Assembly: GCA_963736575.1 (NCBI GenBank)
Contig: CAVTPD010000001.1
Coordinates: 1,550,001-1,614,000, forward strand
Length of the DNA: 64,000 bases
Source of the DNA: CAVTPD01 sp963736575
Lineage (GTDB): Bacteria > Bacteroidota > Bacteroidia > Cytophagales > JAAEPT01
Direction of reading: 5' to 3'
Positions 26,488 through 36,176 of this stretch are shown here, piece after piece (position 1 is the first letter of the stretch; the number at the start of each line of letters is the position of its first letter). Below the pieces are notes generated by a model that was not told the DNA's origin, ran no database searches, and saw nothing but the letters and a program-made list of their open reading frames with translations. The position numbers and the translations under genes were made by a program.

Positions 26488-29217
26488 ATGTCAATTCATC
26501 CCGATTATAAAGGAGATTATAAATATAAGTGGCAAGATGTTCCGCCAATGCGATTGAGTGGATTAGAGCCTTTAATTGTTACTCCTGAAAGTAATTTTAT
26601 AAACGTTGGTGAGCGTACCAACGTAACCGGTTCTAAAATGTTTCTTCGCCTTATTAGAGAAGGCGATTACGATAAAGCTTTAGAAGTTGCCCGTAATCAA
26701 GTAGAAGGTGGTGCTCAGGTCATTGACATCAACATGGATGAAGGGATGTTGGATGGTGTGGAATGCATGACGCGTTTCTTGAACTTGATTGCTGCCGAAC
26801 CCGATATTTCCAGAGTGCCTATCATGATTGATAGTTCTAAATGGGAAATTATTGAAGCAGGCTTAAAATGCGTTCAGGGTAAAGGAATTGTAAATTCTAT
26901 TTCTTTAAAAGTAGGAGAAGAGCAATTTAAGAAAGAAGCCAAACTGGTTAAAATGTACGGTGCGGCCGTTATTGTTATGGCTTTTGACGAAGATGGCCAA
27001 GCCGATAACTACGAACGTAGAATTGAAATTGTACAACGATCGTATGATATCTTAACGGGGCCAGATGTTAAATTTGCTCCACAAGATATTATTTTCGATT
27101 TAAATATATTCCCTGTTGCTACAGGGATGGACGAACATAAATTAAATGCGATTGACTTCTTTAAAGCAACGCGTTGGGTTCGTGAAAATCTACCTGGTGC
27201 ACACGTAAGTGGTGGTGTTTCTAACGTTTCTTTTTCTTTCCGTGGTAATAACCCCGTTAGAGAAGCCATGCATACGGCTTTCTTGTATTATGCCATAAAA
27301 GAAGGTATGGATATGGGAATTGTAAACCCGGCTATGTTGGAAGTTTACGATGATATTCCTAAGGATTTATTAGACCATGTAGAAGATGTTCTTTTAAACC
27401 GAAGGGAAGATGCTACCGAGCGTTTATTAGATTTTGCTGAAGGTTTTAAAGGAACAACTAAAACACAGGTAAAAGACGATGCTTGGAGAAAAAACACCGT
27501 TGAAAAACGCTTACAACATGCGTTGGTAAAAGGTATTGTTGAATTTATTGACGAAGATGTAGAAGAAGCCCGTCTTAAATTACCAAGTCCGCTTAAAGTG
27601 ATTGAAGGTCCTTTAATGGACGGAATGAACGTGGTAGGTGACCTTTTTGGTGAAGGTAAAATGTTCTTACCACAGGTAGTGAAAAGTGCCCGTGTAATGA
27701 AAAAAGCAGTGGCTTACCTATTACCCTTTTTAGAAGACGGTAAAACCGACGAAGAAAATGCGAAAGGTAAAATTCTTTTGGCTACAGTAAAAGGTGATGT
27801 ACACGATATAGGTAAAAACATTGTTGGGGTAGTATTGGCATGTAATAATTTCGAAATCATTGACATGGGTGTTATGGTTCCGAAGGAAAAAATCATCCAA
27901 AAAGCAAAAGAGATAGGCGCTCAAGTAATAGGGCTTAGCGGTTTAATTACACCTTCTTTGGACGAAATGGTAGACATGGCCAAAGAAATGGAAAAAGAAG
28001 GAATGACCATTCCTCTACTAATTGGTGGTGCTACAACTTCTAGAATCCATACGGCAGTTAAAATTGACCCGGCGTATTCAGGTCCGGTGGTTCATGTTTT
28101 AGATGCTTCTAAATCGGTGCCTGTAGCCAGTAGTTTATTAAGTAAAGAAACAAGAGAAGAAACCAAGAATAAATTTAAGACGGAATACGCTGAAGCCAGA
28201 ATAGCGCATGCCAGCAGACAGAAGTCTAAAAACTATATTCCGTATAAAGATGCCGTAGCTAATAAAGTTAAAATTGATTGGGAATCGTATAATCCTGTTC
28301 AGCCTAAATTATTGGGCGATAAAATCTTTAACGATTACAGCTTAGAAGAAATTAAGGAATACATAGACTGGACTCCTTTTTTCTCTACATGGCAATTGAA
28401 AGGTAAATACCCAAGAATCTTTGAAGACGAAGTAATTGGTGTAGAAGCCAAAAAGCTTTTTGTAGATGCCAATAAACTATTAGAAGAAGTTGTTTCTAAA
28501 AAGCTTTTGGTAGCAAATGGTATTGCCGCAATTTATCCGGCCAATTCAATTGAAGACGATAGTGTTGAGGTTTATGAAGATGAATCGCGTTCTAAAGTAG
28601 TTACTAAAGTTAACTTCTTAAGACAACAAGGGAAGAAGGGAAAGAACATTCCGAACATATCTTTGGCCGATTATATAGCACCTAAAGAAACAGGTAAAGC
28701 AGATTATTTAGGATTCTTTGCGGTAACGGCAGGGGTGAATATTGAACCTATTATAGCTAAGTACGACGCAGATCATGATGATTACAACAGCATTATGATT
28801 AAAGCTATAGCAGACCGTTTGGCAGAAGCTTTTGCTGAAATGATGCATGCTAAAGTACGAAAAGAGCTATGGGGATATGTTTCCGATGAAAGCTTAGATA
28901 ATGAAGCCTTAATTAAAGAAAGCTACCAAGGGATTCGTCCGGCGCCGGGTTACCCAGCTTGCCCAGACCATACTGAAAAAGCAGAAATGTGGAAATTCTT
29001 AGATATAGAATCTAAAACAGGCATTATGCTTACCGAAAGTATGGCCATGTATCCGGCTTCTTCAGTAAGTGGTTATTACTTAGCACATCCAGATTCTAAA
29101 TACTTCGGTTTAGGAAAAATAGAAAAAGACCAAGTAGAAGTTTATGCCGAAAGAAAAGACATGGCTTTAGAAGATATAGAAAGATGGTTAGCTCCTAATT
29201 TAAATTATGACATATAA
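26488..29217 (+). CDS. metH: Methionine synthase, folate/cobalamin/activation subunit (split MetH, C-terminal part)
   Basis: A 909-residue protein containing the other three modules of MetH. The pterin-binding barrel is at about 25-290 (NVGERTNVTGSKMF, then IDINMDEGMLDGV). The cobalamin cap and Rossmann domains are at about 340-580, with the B12 ligand in DVHDIGKNIVGVVL (His439) and IGLSGLITPSLDEM. The C-terminal SAM-dependent activation domain is at about 600-900 (IRPAPGYPACPDHTEK, LTESMAMYPASSVSGYYLAHP). It transfers a methyl group from methyl-tetrahydrofolate via cob(I)alamin to homocysteine held by the preceding gene product. Both halves are intact, so this is a stable gene split rather than a frameshift: the two parts have their own starts. 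Confidence 0.96.
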   Translation: MSIHPDYKGDYKYKWQDVPPMRLSGLEPLIVTPESNFINVGERTNVTGSKMFLRLIREGDYDKALEVARNQVEGGAQVIDINMDEGMLDGVECMTRFLNLIAAEPDISRVPIMIDSSKWEIIEAGLKCVQGKGIVNSISLKVGEEQFKKEAKLVKMYGAAVIVMAFDEDGQADNYERRIEIVQRSYDILTGPDVKFAPQDIIFDLNIFPVATGMDEHKLNAIDFFKATRWVRENLPGAHVSGGVSNVSFSFRGNNPVREAMHTAFLYYAIKEGMDMGIVNPAMLEVYDDIPKDLLDHVEDVLLNRREDATERLLDFAEGFKGTTKTQVKDDAWRKNTVEKRLQHALVKGIVEFIDEDVEEARLKLPSPLKVIEGPLMDGMNVVGDLFGEGKMFLPQVVKSARVMKKAVAYLLPFLEDGKTDEENAKGKILLATVKGDVHDIGKNIVGVVLACNNFEIIDMGVMVPKEKIIQKAKEIGAQVIGLSGLITPSLDEMVDMAKEMEKEGMTIPLLIGGATTSRIHTAVKIDPAYSGPVVHVLDASKSVPVASSLLSKETREETKNKFKTEYAEARIAHASRQKSKNYIPYKDAVANKVKIDWESYNPVQPKLLGDKIFNDYSLEEIKEYIDWTPFFSTWQLKGKYPRIFEDEVIGVEAKKLFVDANKLLEEVVSKKLLVANGIAAIYPANSIEDDSVEVYEDESRSKVVTKVNFLRQQGKKGKNIPNISLADYIAPKETGKADYLGFFAVTAGVNIEPIIAKYDADHDDYNSIMIKAIADRLAEAFAEMMHAKVRKELWGYVSDESLDNEALIKESYQGIRPAPGYPACPDHTEKAEMWKFLDIESKTGIMLTESMAMYPASSVSGYYLAHPDSKYFGLGKIEKDQVEVYAERKDMALEDIERWLAPNLNYDI

Positions 29218-29283
29218 AATCAGGTTTAATTTTAAATAGAGAACTGTTTCTCAGTTTACAAAAACCTGAAGAATTAATAAACA

Positions 29284-30246
29284 ATGAAAGTAAAAGAACA
29301 TATAGAAAAGGCAGGCGGGAAAACACTTTTTTCATTCGAGATTTTACCTCCCAGAAAAGGCGAAGACATTAATACATTGTTTAATGCTATTGATCCATTG
29401 TTAAGTTTTAATCCGGCTTTTATAGACGTAACCTACCATAGAGAAGAGTTTATTTACAAAACACTTCCTAATGGATTGCTGAAGAAACACAAAACTAGAA
29501 AACGCCCAGGTACGGTAGGTATTTGTGCTGCGGTAATTAATAAGTTTGGTGTAGATGCTGTTCCGCATTTAATATGTGGTGGTTTTTCTAGAGAAGAAAC
29601 TGAAAATGCATTAATCGACTTAGGTTTTTTAGGGATTGATAACGTTTTGGCTTTACAAGGCGATAAGCTGAAAACAGAAAGTTCATTTGTGCCGCATCCG
29701 GAAGGGAATGAATATGCTACGGATTTGATAGAGCAAATCAATAACATGAACCAAGGGGTTTACATGGACGAGGATATTGATAACAAAAGTGCTAAAACTG
29801 ACTTCTGTATTGGTATTGCAGGTTATCCAGAAAAACACTTTGAAGCACCCAATCTTAAAAGTGATTTATATTGGCTGAAAAGAAAGGTAGAAATGGGGGC
29901 AGAGTACATTGTAACCCAAATGTTTTTCGATAATCAAAAGTACTTTGACTTTGTAGAATTATGCAAAAGCGAAGGAATTAATGTGCCTATTATACCTGGG
30001 TTAAAACCATTAGCTACAGAAAAACAGTTAACTATTTTACCTAGTGTTTTCCATATTGACATTCCGGAAGAATTAGTAAAAACAGTGAAAGCTTGTAATG
30101 GCGATAAACAAAAAATAAAAGACGCTGGTAATGAATGGTGCATTCAGCAATCTAGAGACCTGAAAGCAGCCAATGTACCGGCCTTACATTATTATACCAT
30201 GAGTAAATCGGAATCTACTTTAAAAGTAGCTAAAGCGGTTTTTTAA
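29284..30246 (+). CDS. metF: 5,10-methylenetetrahydrofolate reductase
   Basis: A 320-residue FAD-dependent TIM-barrel enzyme that makes methyl-tetrahydrofolate for MetH. Family features: the FSFEILPPRKGEDI opening with the catalytic glutamate, a D-V-T-Y motif, the FAD-region LALQGDKLK, IGIAGYPEKHFEAPN, and AEYIVTQMFFDNQKYFDFV. It is the third gene of the SAM-I riboswitch operon, 66 bases after the second metH gene, and is followed by a terminator. The length matches bacterial MetF. Confidence 0.96.
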   Translation: MKVKEHIEKAGGKTLFSFEILPPRKGEDINTLFNAIDPLLSFNPAFIDVTYHREEFIYKTLPNGLLKKHKTRKRPGTVGICAAVINKFGVDAVPHLICGGFSREETENALIDLGFLGIDNVLALQGDKLKTESSFVPHPEGNEYATDLIEQINNMNQGVYMDEDIDNKSAKTDFCIGIAGYPEKHFEAPNLKSDLYWLKRKVEMGAEYIVTQMFFDNQKYFDFVELCKSEGINVPIIPGLKPLATEKQLTILPSVFHIDIPEELVKTVKACNGDKQKIKDAGNEWCIQQSRDLKAANVPALHYYTMSKSESTLKVAKAVF

Positions 30247-30268
30247 AAATGACAAGTTTAGAATATAT

Positions 30269-30292
30269 GGCCCTTGTTTATAAGAAAGGGCC
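30269..30292 (+). terminator. Intrinsic terminator of the methionine operon
   Basis: A perfect 7-bp stem GGCCCTT/AAGGGCC with a 10-nt loop is followed by TTTT. It is 23 bases after the metF stop. Confidence 0.75.
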
Positions 30293-30895
30293 TTTTAGAA
30301 TTGAATAATGCAGGTGTTGTAAGAATGATCTCTATAACTCTATATGTAAGTATTCTTTAAATATGAAAAGCATTAATAATTGAAAAATTAGATTAATGGG
30401 TAAGAGCAACAATTAAGAAAAGTAATTTTACTGTGTTAGTTTATTTTTTGCATTAATGGTTTTAGTTACTTTTTAATTGCATCTCATTAATTTTTTTTTT
30501 TCCGAAAATCCTTTTCTATAAGTGAAAGTGTTTTTTATTAAGTAAACTAATAATTATAGATCATACATATTTCATGTTTCCATTTAAGATTTGTTGAATA
30601 GGTTAGCACAATTGGTGTAATTAATATTTATTTAATCAACTTATAGAATATTTAGCTACATCAAATAACCCAATCGTATAACTATTGTTAGACCTTTTTT
30701 TTAAATGTTTGTATAATTCTTTTTTTAGCTTTTTGAATTATAAAACATTTTTTTCTGTTCAATACATGTTGTATTTTGGAGATTAGTTTAATTAAAACTA
30801 TGGTAGTAAAGTATACTTTTACTGGGGGTTATAAACATGTTACAACATTAGTTTTGAGGGTTTTACGTTTTGTGTAGGTTTAAATCAATATTTCT
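30293..30895. other. AT-rich intergenic region upstream of the PKD giant
   Basis: About 600 bases with no credible gene on either strand. It is strongly AT-rich, with many T-runs (for example around 30490 and 30690-30725). It probably holds the promoter and a long leader for the PKD protein. Near its end TTTTACGTTTTGTG (about 30861) resembles a -7 element with one extra T, without a clear -33 partner. No tRNA, small RNA or repeat was recognised. Confidence 0.6.
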
Positions 30896-33800
30896 TTGCC
30901 ATTAACTAAAATTAAATATTATAAAGTTTTTTTAAGTATTGCTCTGTTTCTAATATGTACCATTACATATAGTCAGGTAGAGTCAAGATTTACATATGTA
31001 ACATCCGGAGATTCCTGTGAAAGCAGATCTATGGAATTTGATGCATCCAGTTCTACTGGTAATATTTCTTCATATCAGTGGAGTGTTATTAATCAAGCTT
31101 CTGGTAATGAAATAGCAAAATTAAATGGAAAGAGTGTTGTTCGAATTTTTTCACAAATAGGTTCGTATAAAGTTTTATTAAAGGTTTCAGATAATTCAGG
31201 AAACCAAGATACTAGTTCATCAATAATCAATGTTTATTCTAGCCCTAAGGCTAATTTTTATGCTATACCTAGCAAAGGATGTGCCCCTTTAGATGTTACA
31301 TTAATTAATACCAGCACCAATGATAATGGTGCTATTGCTTCTTGGGAATGGAATTATGGTGATGGAAAAAAGGATTTAGTTTCTACAGGGGATAATATTG
31401 TACATACATATACTGGTGCTAAAGAATATTCCCCTACGTTAATTGTAACCAATGAATTTGGCTGTACCTCAGCGAGTACAAAAACTAATTTAGTTGAAGT
31501 TTATGCTAAAGCAAACCCCACGTTTACGGTAAATAATGCTAAAAGTTGTTCTGTACCGCAAACCGTTAATATTGTTAATTCCACACCATTTAATAACGAT
31601 TATAGTTATGAGTGGGATTTTGGAGATGGCAATACTGTAGGCAATAGCTCTACAACATTAAATCATACCTACACCACTAAAGGGAAATACCAAATAACCT
31701 TAAATGCGGTACATGATGATCCTAAATGCTCTGTAAATAAAAAAACCAATGCTGCTAATTCGGTTTATGTGGGTAAACCAACACCAACCTTTAGTTTACA
31801 GAACGAAATATGCGTGGGTCAAACCCTCAATTTATCCATTGATTCAGATGATAATGGTCTAATAGATGATGCAGAGTGGTTTTTTGAAGATAATAATTCT
31901 ACATCAAGTGGCATAACTGCTAATCATAGATTTAATAAAGAAGGAGTATGGGATGTTAAATTAGTGGCATCTAATTCCTTTTCTAGTTGTTATAGTGATA
32001 CAATAAGACATTCAATAGAAGTAATAGCTAAGCCCAGTGCAAATTTTACCGTTAACGTTGATAAAAGCTGTCAAGTCCCTTTAGAGGTGACTTTTACAAA
32101 CACTTCTTCATTAGCAGATAGTTACCAATGGAATTTTAAAGACGGCTCACCATTAGAAACAACCACTAATAAAAATCCTATAACACATACGTTTACAGAC
32201 TATGGTAACTATGTTGTTACGTTAAATGCTATAAATGCAAATGGTTGTAACACCAAGAAAAACTATAATTCAATTTCAATAAAAAAATCTACGGTAAACT
32301 TACAAACCCCATCAGCTACAATTTGTCAAACTATACCTTACATATTTACTGCAGTGGCCACCACTACAGATACAATAATTGACTATACGTTTGATTTTAG
32401 TGATGGAGCTAATATTACTCAATTAGAAAATACAATTATTAAAGCATTTCCTAATGTTGGTACATACACGGGAAGTGTGGCGATAGAAACCAAAAACGCT
32501 TGTTCTGTAACTTCCGCTTTAAAAAATATTAATGTACCGGGGTATTGTTATATAGATGAATTCAATACAGACCATATTGCAGAAATAGGAGGGATTGTTA
32601 TCTTAAAATCAGATGATTGTAGTGATAAATATACCTTTACTTTTAGAGATACAGCAAGTAGTAATACCGTTGTGTCATGGGATTTTGCTGGTGATGTAAT
32701 TACTGGTGACAATAATCCTATAACCTATACTTTTCCAGATAATACAGGGGATGATCAATTTCTAATTACTATAGATGTTTTAGATAGTTCCAACAAACCT
32801 ATTTCAAGAACGTTTGGAGTAAAAGTTATTGATGAAACGGGAGCTTTTGATTACACTATTGATGATACAGAAATTTGCAAACGAACCAAAGTGAATTTTG
32901 TACCTAACGGAATTAATCCAGATAATATAAGTAAATACATTTGGGATTTTGGTGATGGGAAATCATCTACTATTAATAGCGGTTCTGGTAATGCCAATCA
33001 TACTTACACAGATACGGGCAGCTATGTTACAGAATTAACAATTATAGATAACTACGGTTGTTCATTAAGCTACTCTAATCCAAATTTAATAAAAGTAACT
33101 GGTCCGAAAGCGTTATTTAGTATTGACCAAAATTCATTCTGCGGAAATGAATTTGAAGCAAAATTTACAGATGTTTCAACTAAAAAATCAGGAGTGATTT
33201 CAGAACGAAAATGGGATTTCGGCGATACTTCTTCCGTATTAATTACCACCGAAACCGATGTTACAAAACAATACGTGCACTCTAGCTCATTTCAGCAATT
33301 CAAAGTGCGTTTAACTGTAACAGATGATATTGGTTGTACAGACACTCAACAGAAAACGATTCGTTCGTACAATCCAAAAGTTGATTTTTTTTCTAATGAT
33401 ACCTTAGTATGTGGTGATTTAAAGGTGGCTTTTAAAAATCAAAGTGCTGCTGAGATAAGCAACAACAACCAATATATTTGGTATTATGGAGATGGTTCTA
33501 CTAATAATGGCTTAAACTCGAATCATACTTATTCAGATACCGGTAGTTATACCGTTAGCCTTGCTGTAATAGATGACGGAGGCTGTAAAGATTCTATTAG
33601 TAAACCAGATTATATAAACTTAGTTAAACCCAAAGCAGATTTTATTATTGGTGGCGACACATCAAAATGTGTGGGTAGTTTTTCTTTATCCTTCACTAGT
33701 ACCAATACATATGCAACTAATTTTCTGTGGGATTTTGGTGACGGTATAGTGTCACAATCTGAAAGTAGGGAAGTGAGTCATTTCTATAAATACGCAGGTG

Positions 33801-35728
33801 TTTATGATGTTAAATTAATTATAAGTAGTAATAGCGGTTTATGTACAGATTCAGTCACTAAGGAAGTACGAATTAAAGGTCCTGCCGGCGTATTAAATTT
33901 TTCAGATAGGTATTTATGTAACCCAGATTCGGTATTAGCTATTGTTACCGGTTATGATATTAAAAGTTACGTTTGGGATTTTGGTGATGGTTCTAGCAAA
34001 GCTGGTAATAGTAATAAAAATAGGGTTTACCATAAATTTACAGCACCAGGGGTTTATGTTCCGGTAGTAGTATTAAAAGGCATTGGTAATTGTGAGGTAA
34101 CACTTGTAAACGATTCAATTATTGTTGATGAAATAAGTGCTGGTGATACCGTTAATATTGAATGCGGAGATACACACACGCAATTAAACGGGATTTCTGC
34201 TTTAGGCTTAGATTCAAATTATTATTGGACGGGGCCTTTTGGTGTAAATTATTTGCCTAATAATCAGGATTTAAAAGCGGAGGTAAACATTCCGGGGAAA
34301 TATTATTTAAATGCCGATAAATCACTTTGTACGTATACGGATAATGTACTTGTAACTACTTCGGGTACAATACCTGTAGCTAGTGCTGGTCCTGATAAAA
34401 AAATAGATTGTATAGATAGTACGGCTGTTTTAGAAGCTTCTTCCTTTACACCTAATGTTAGCTACTTTTGGACGGGGCCGCCCGGGGCTTTTACCTCAGG
34501 AAGTGATAGTTTAAAAACTCCCACAGTTAAAGATACTGGCGAGTATGTGCTTAAAATTCAGCAAAAAGAATGTTTTACCTACGATACACTTTGGGTAACC
34601 GAATGTACATTAAGGGCTAGAGACACTTCCATTAGTATTTGCGCAAATGTGCCCGGTGAGCCGTTTACTTTTGCTGATTACGATTTAACCAGTATTGCAC
34701 CTTATGTAACCACTAATTTACCGGCAACTGTTTCTTGGTTTAAAGATGAAAATTTTACCAAACCTTTAGCCGATGAATCAGATGTAGAAAATGGGGATGA
34801 AGTATTTGCTAAAATAGAAAGTATAGACGAAACGGAAGTAGCCAGAGCAAAAACGGATTGGCAAGTTTTCAGTTATGTGAATTCGGAAATTTTAATTACA
34901 GATGATACTATTTGCGAAACTATGTCGCCAATAGTTTTGACCCCAACCGAATATTTAGGCGAAGACCTACGGTACAAATGGTTTTATAATGGGGAATTAT
35001 TAAACAATACTATATCACCACAGACATTAACGCTTGGTAATTATACTGAAAGTGGAGAATATGTATTAGAAGTTAGTAACCCAAATTGCCAACCCGCTTA
35101 CGATACCGTTAATGCTAAGATTTATGAAAACCCTGAAGTGTTTTTCAGAACCCCAGAAATATCTGTTATTTATGAAGACGGAAATTATGTTGCCCTGCCT
35201 CTAGAAGTAGTTATAAACGGAAAAGACACCATTTCATCTATAACATGGGATCCCAATATCTATTTAAGCACCACTTCTACAGATGATGGGTTTGATCATA
35301 GTATTCAATCTGGTAGTATAATTTTAAACCCGTATTATGTACCACAAGACGAAGAGATTTTTACCACCTACAGAACTCTTGTAACTACTGGTTTTAATGA
35401 AAATGCATGCGAGGTAGAGGCGGAAATTCTAGTGAAAAATTACAAATTGGTTAAAATCCCTAATGCATTTTCACCAAACGGAGATGGTTTAAATGACACT
35501 TGGGTAATAAGCAATTTGGCAAGGTATCCGAATACTACGGTACGTGTATTTAACCGCTGGGGTGCAAAAGTATTTGAAACCAAAAACGGTTACAATAAAC
35601 CATGGGATGGCCGAAATAACGGTAAACAATTACCTTTTGGCACGTATTATTATGCAATAGAATTAAAGGGCGATGACCCAGAAGCTAATTATACTAACAG
35701 TGGGGCCTTATTGATTTTCGGTAATTAA
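30896..35728 (+). CDS. Giant secreted PKD-repeat protein with type IX secretion C-terminal domain
   Basis: A 1,610-residue secreted protein. A signal peptide runs to about residue 26 (VFLSIALFLICTITYSQ). The body has about ten PKD-type domains, recognised by repeated WDFGDG-like cores (WNYGDG, WDFGDG, WNFKDG, FDFSDG, WDFGDT, WYYGDG and others), each followed by a histidine-containing turn. From about 1,190 on the repeats change to Ig-like ones (YFWTGPPGAF). The final 90 residues form a gliding-motility-associated (type B) sorting domain: IPNAFSPNGDGLNDTWVI, VRVFNRWGAKVFE, WDGRNNGKQLPFGTYYYAI. The start is a TTG at 30896; no ATG is suitably placed. It is likely a large surface adhesin; the ligand is unknown. 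Confidence 0.93.
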   Translation: MPLTKIKYYKVFLSIALFLICTITYSQVESRFTYVTSGDSCESRSMEFDASSSTGNISSYQWSVINQASGNEIAKLNGKSVVRIFSQIGSYKVLLKVSDNSGNQDTSSSIINVYSSPKANFYAIPSKGCAPLDVTLINTSTNDNGAIASWEWNYGDGKKDLVSTGDNIVHTYTGAKEYSPTLIVTNEFGCTSASTKTNLVEVYAKANPTFTVNNAKSCSVPQTVNIVNSTPFNNDYSYEWDFGDGNTVGNSSTTLNHTYTTKGKYQITLNAVHDDPKCSVNKKTNAANSVYVGKPTPTFSLQNEICVGQTLNLSIDSDDNGLIDDAEWFFEDNNSTSSGITANHRFNKEGVWDVKLVASNSFSSCYSDTIRHSIEVIAKPSANFTVNVDKSCQVPLEVTFTNTSSLADSYQWNFKDGSPLETTTNKNPITHTFTDYGNYVVTLNAINANGCNTKKNYNSISIKKSTVNLQTPSATICQTIPYIFTAVATTTDTIIDYTFDFSDGANITQLENTIIKAFPNVGTYTGSVAIETKNACSVTSALKNINVPGYCYIDEFNTDHIAEIGGIVILKSDDCSDKYTFTFRDTASSNTVVSWDFAGDVITGDNNPITYTFPDNTGDDQFLITIDVLDSSNKPISRTFGVKVIDETGAFDYTIDDTEICKRTKVNFVPNGINPDNISKYIWDFGDGKSSTINSGSGNANHTYTDTGSYVTELTIIDNYGCSLSYSNPNLIKVTGPKALFSIDQNSFCGNEFEAKFTDVSTKKSGVISERKWDFGDTSSVLITTETDVTKQYVHSSSFQQFKVRLTVTDDIGCTDTQQKTIRSYNPKVDFFSNDTLVCGDLKVAFKNQSAAEISNNNQYIWYYGDGSTNNGLNSNHTYSDTGSYTVSLAVIDDGGCKDSISKPDYINLVKPKADFIIGGDTSKCVGSFSLSFTSTNTYATNFLWDFGDGIVSQSESREVSHFYKYAGVYDVKLIISSNSGLCTDSVTKEVRIKGPAGVLNFSDRYLCNPDSVLAIVTGYDIKSYVWDFGDGSSKAGNSNKNRVYHKFTAPGVYVPVVVLKGIGNCEVTLVNDSIIVDEISAGDTVNIECGDTHTQLNGISALGLDSNYYWTGPFGVNYLPNNQDLKAEVNIPGKYYLNADKSLCTYTDNVLVTTSGTIPVASAGPDKKIDCIDSTAVLEASSFTPNVSYFWTGPPGAFTSGSDSLKTPTVKDTGEYVLKIQQKECFTYDTLWVTECTLRARDTSISICANVPGEPFTFADYDLTSIAPYVTTNLPATVSWFKDENFTKPLADESDVENGDEVFAKIESIDETEVARAKTDWQVFSYVNSEILITDDTICETMSPIVLTPTEYLGEDLRYKWFYNGELLNNTISPQTLTLGNYTESGEYVLEVSNPNCQPAYDTVNAKIYENPEVFFRTPEISVIYEDGNYVALPLEVVINGKDTISSITWDPNIYLSTTSTDDGFDHSIQSGSIILNPYYVPQDEEIFTTYRTLVTTGFNENACEVEAEILVKNYKLVKIPNAFSPNGDGLNDTWVISNLARYPNTTVRVFNRWGAKVFETKNGYNKPWDGRNNGKQLPFGTYYYAIELKGDDPEANYTNSGALLIFGN

Positions 35729-35802
35729 AAGTATTTGCTTTGCTAAGTGTATTTAAAAATCAATTAAATAGCTATTGAATTGGGCTAATAATAAGTGAAA
35801 AA

Positions 35803-35831
35803 TAACCTCTACAAAAAGTATGCAGAGGTTA
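35803..35831. terminator. Terminator between the PKD giant and the Cys-rich gene
   Basis: An 8-bp perfect stem TAACCTCT/AGAGGTTA has a 13-nt loop. On the minus strand it exits into ATTTTTC, so it best serves the Cys-rich gene. It may also stop the PKD transcript. Confidence 0.6.
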
Positions 35832-35850
35832 ATACTGTTAGTAGAAATTA

Positions 35851-36093
35851 TTAATTAATTCTATTGGGTGCCCAATGTGTGCAAAGCATTTCTGGAGTTG
35901 CTTTGTCGGGATGGGCACAATCATCGTTTTCAAAGCGTGAACATGTAGAACACATCATTTCATCTTTAATGGCGCTCATCATAGAAAAAGTATCGCAAGT
36001 ATGTTTTTCACTTACCTCAACTTTATGAACACTGCAAAGATGGTTAGATAAATTGCTGCAATTAGAGCAGTTGTTAGCTAATCTTATGGCCAT
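35851..36093 (-). CDS. Small Cys-rich protein, possible zinc-binding
   Basis: An 80-residue protein with nine cysteines and four histidines. The cysteines are arranged as two CxxC pairs (NCSNC near residue 9 and MCSTC near 48) with single cysteines between and after them (LCSVH, HTCDTF, DCAHP, LCTHW). This spacing suggests one or two structural zinc sites, though iron-sulfur binding is also possible. There is no signal peptide. No family is recognised. The gene stands alone, with its own terminator, between the PKD giant and an acyltransferase. The start ATG is the first in frame. Confidence 0.6.
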   Translation of the reverse strand: MAIRLANNCSNCSNLSNHLCSVHKVEVSEKHTCDTFSMMSAIKDEMMCSTCSRFENDDCAHPDKATPEMLCTHWAPNRIN

Positions 36094-36176
36094 AATCTTG
36101 GTTGTTTAAGTTCTATTCAATTAACGAAAAGAAGTATGAAAAGTGCTATTAATTGTTCTAGCTTAAGATATTTGAA

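Noticed and set aside
30861..30876. TTTTACGTTTTGTG as promoter of the PKD gene
   Set aside because: One extra T relative to TAnnTTTG and no TTG at the proper spacing; kept only as a remark in the intergenic entry.
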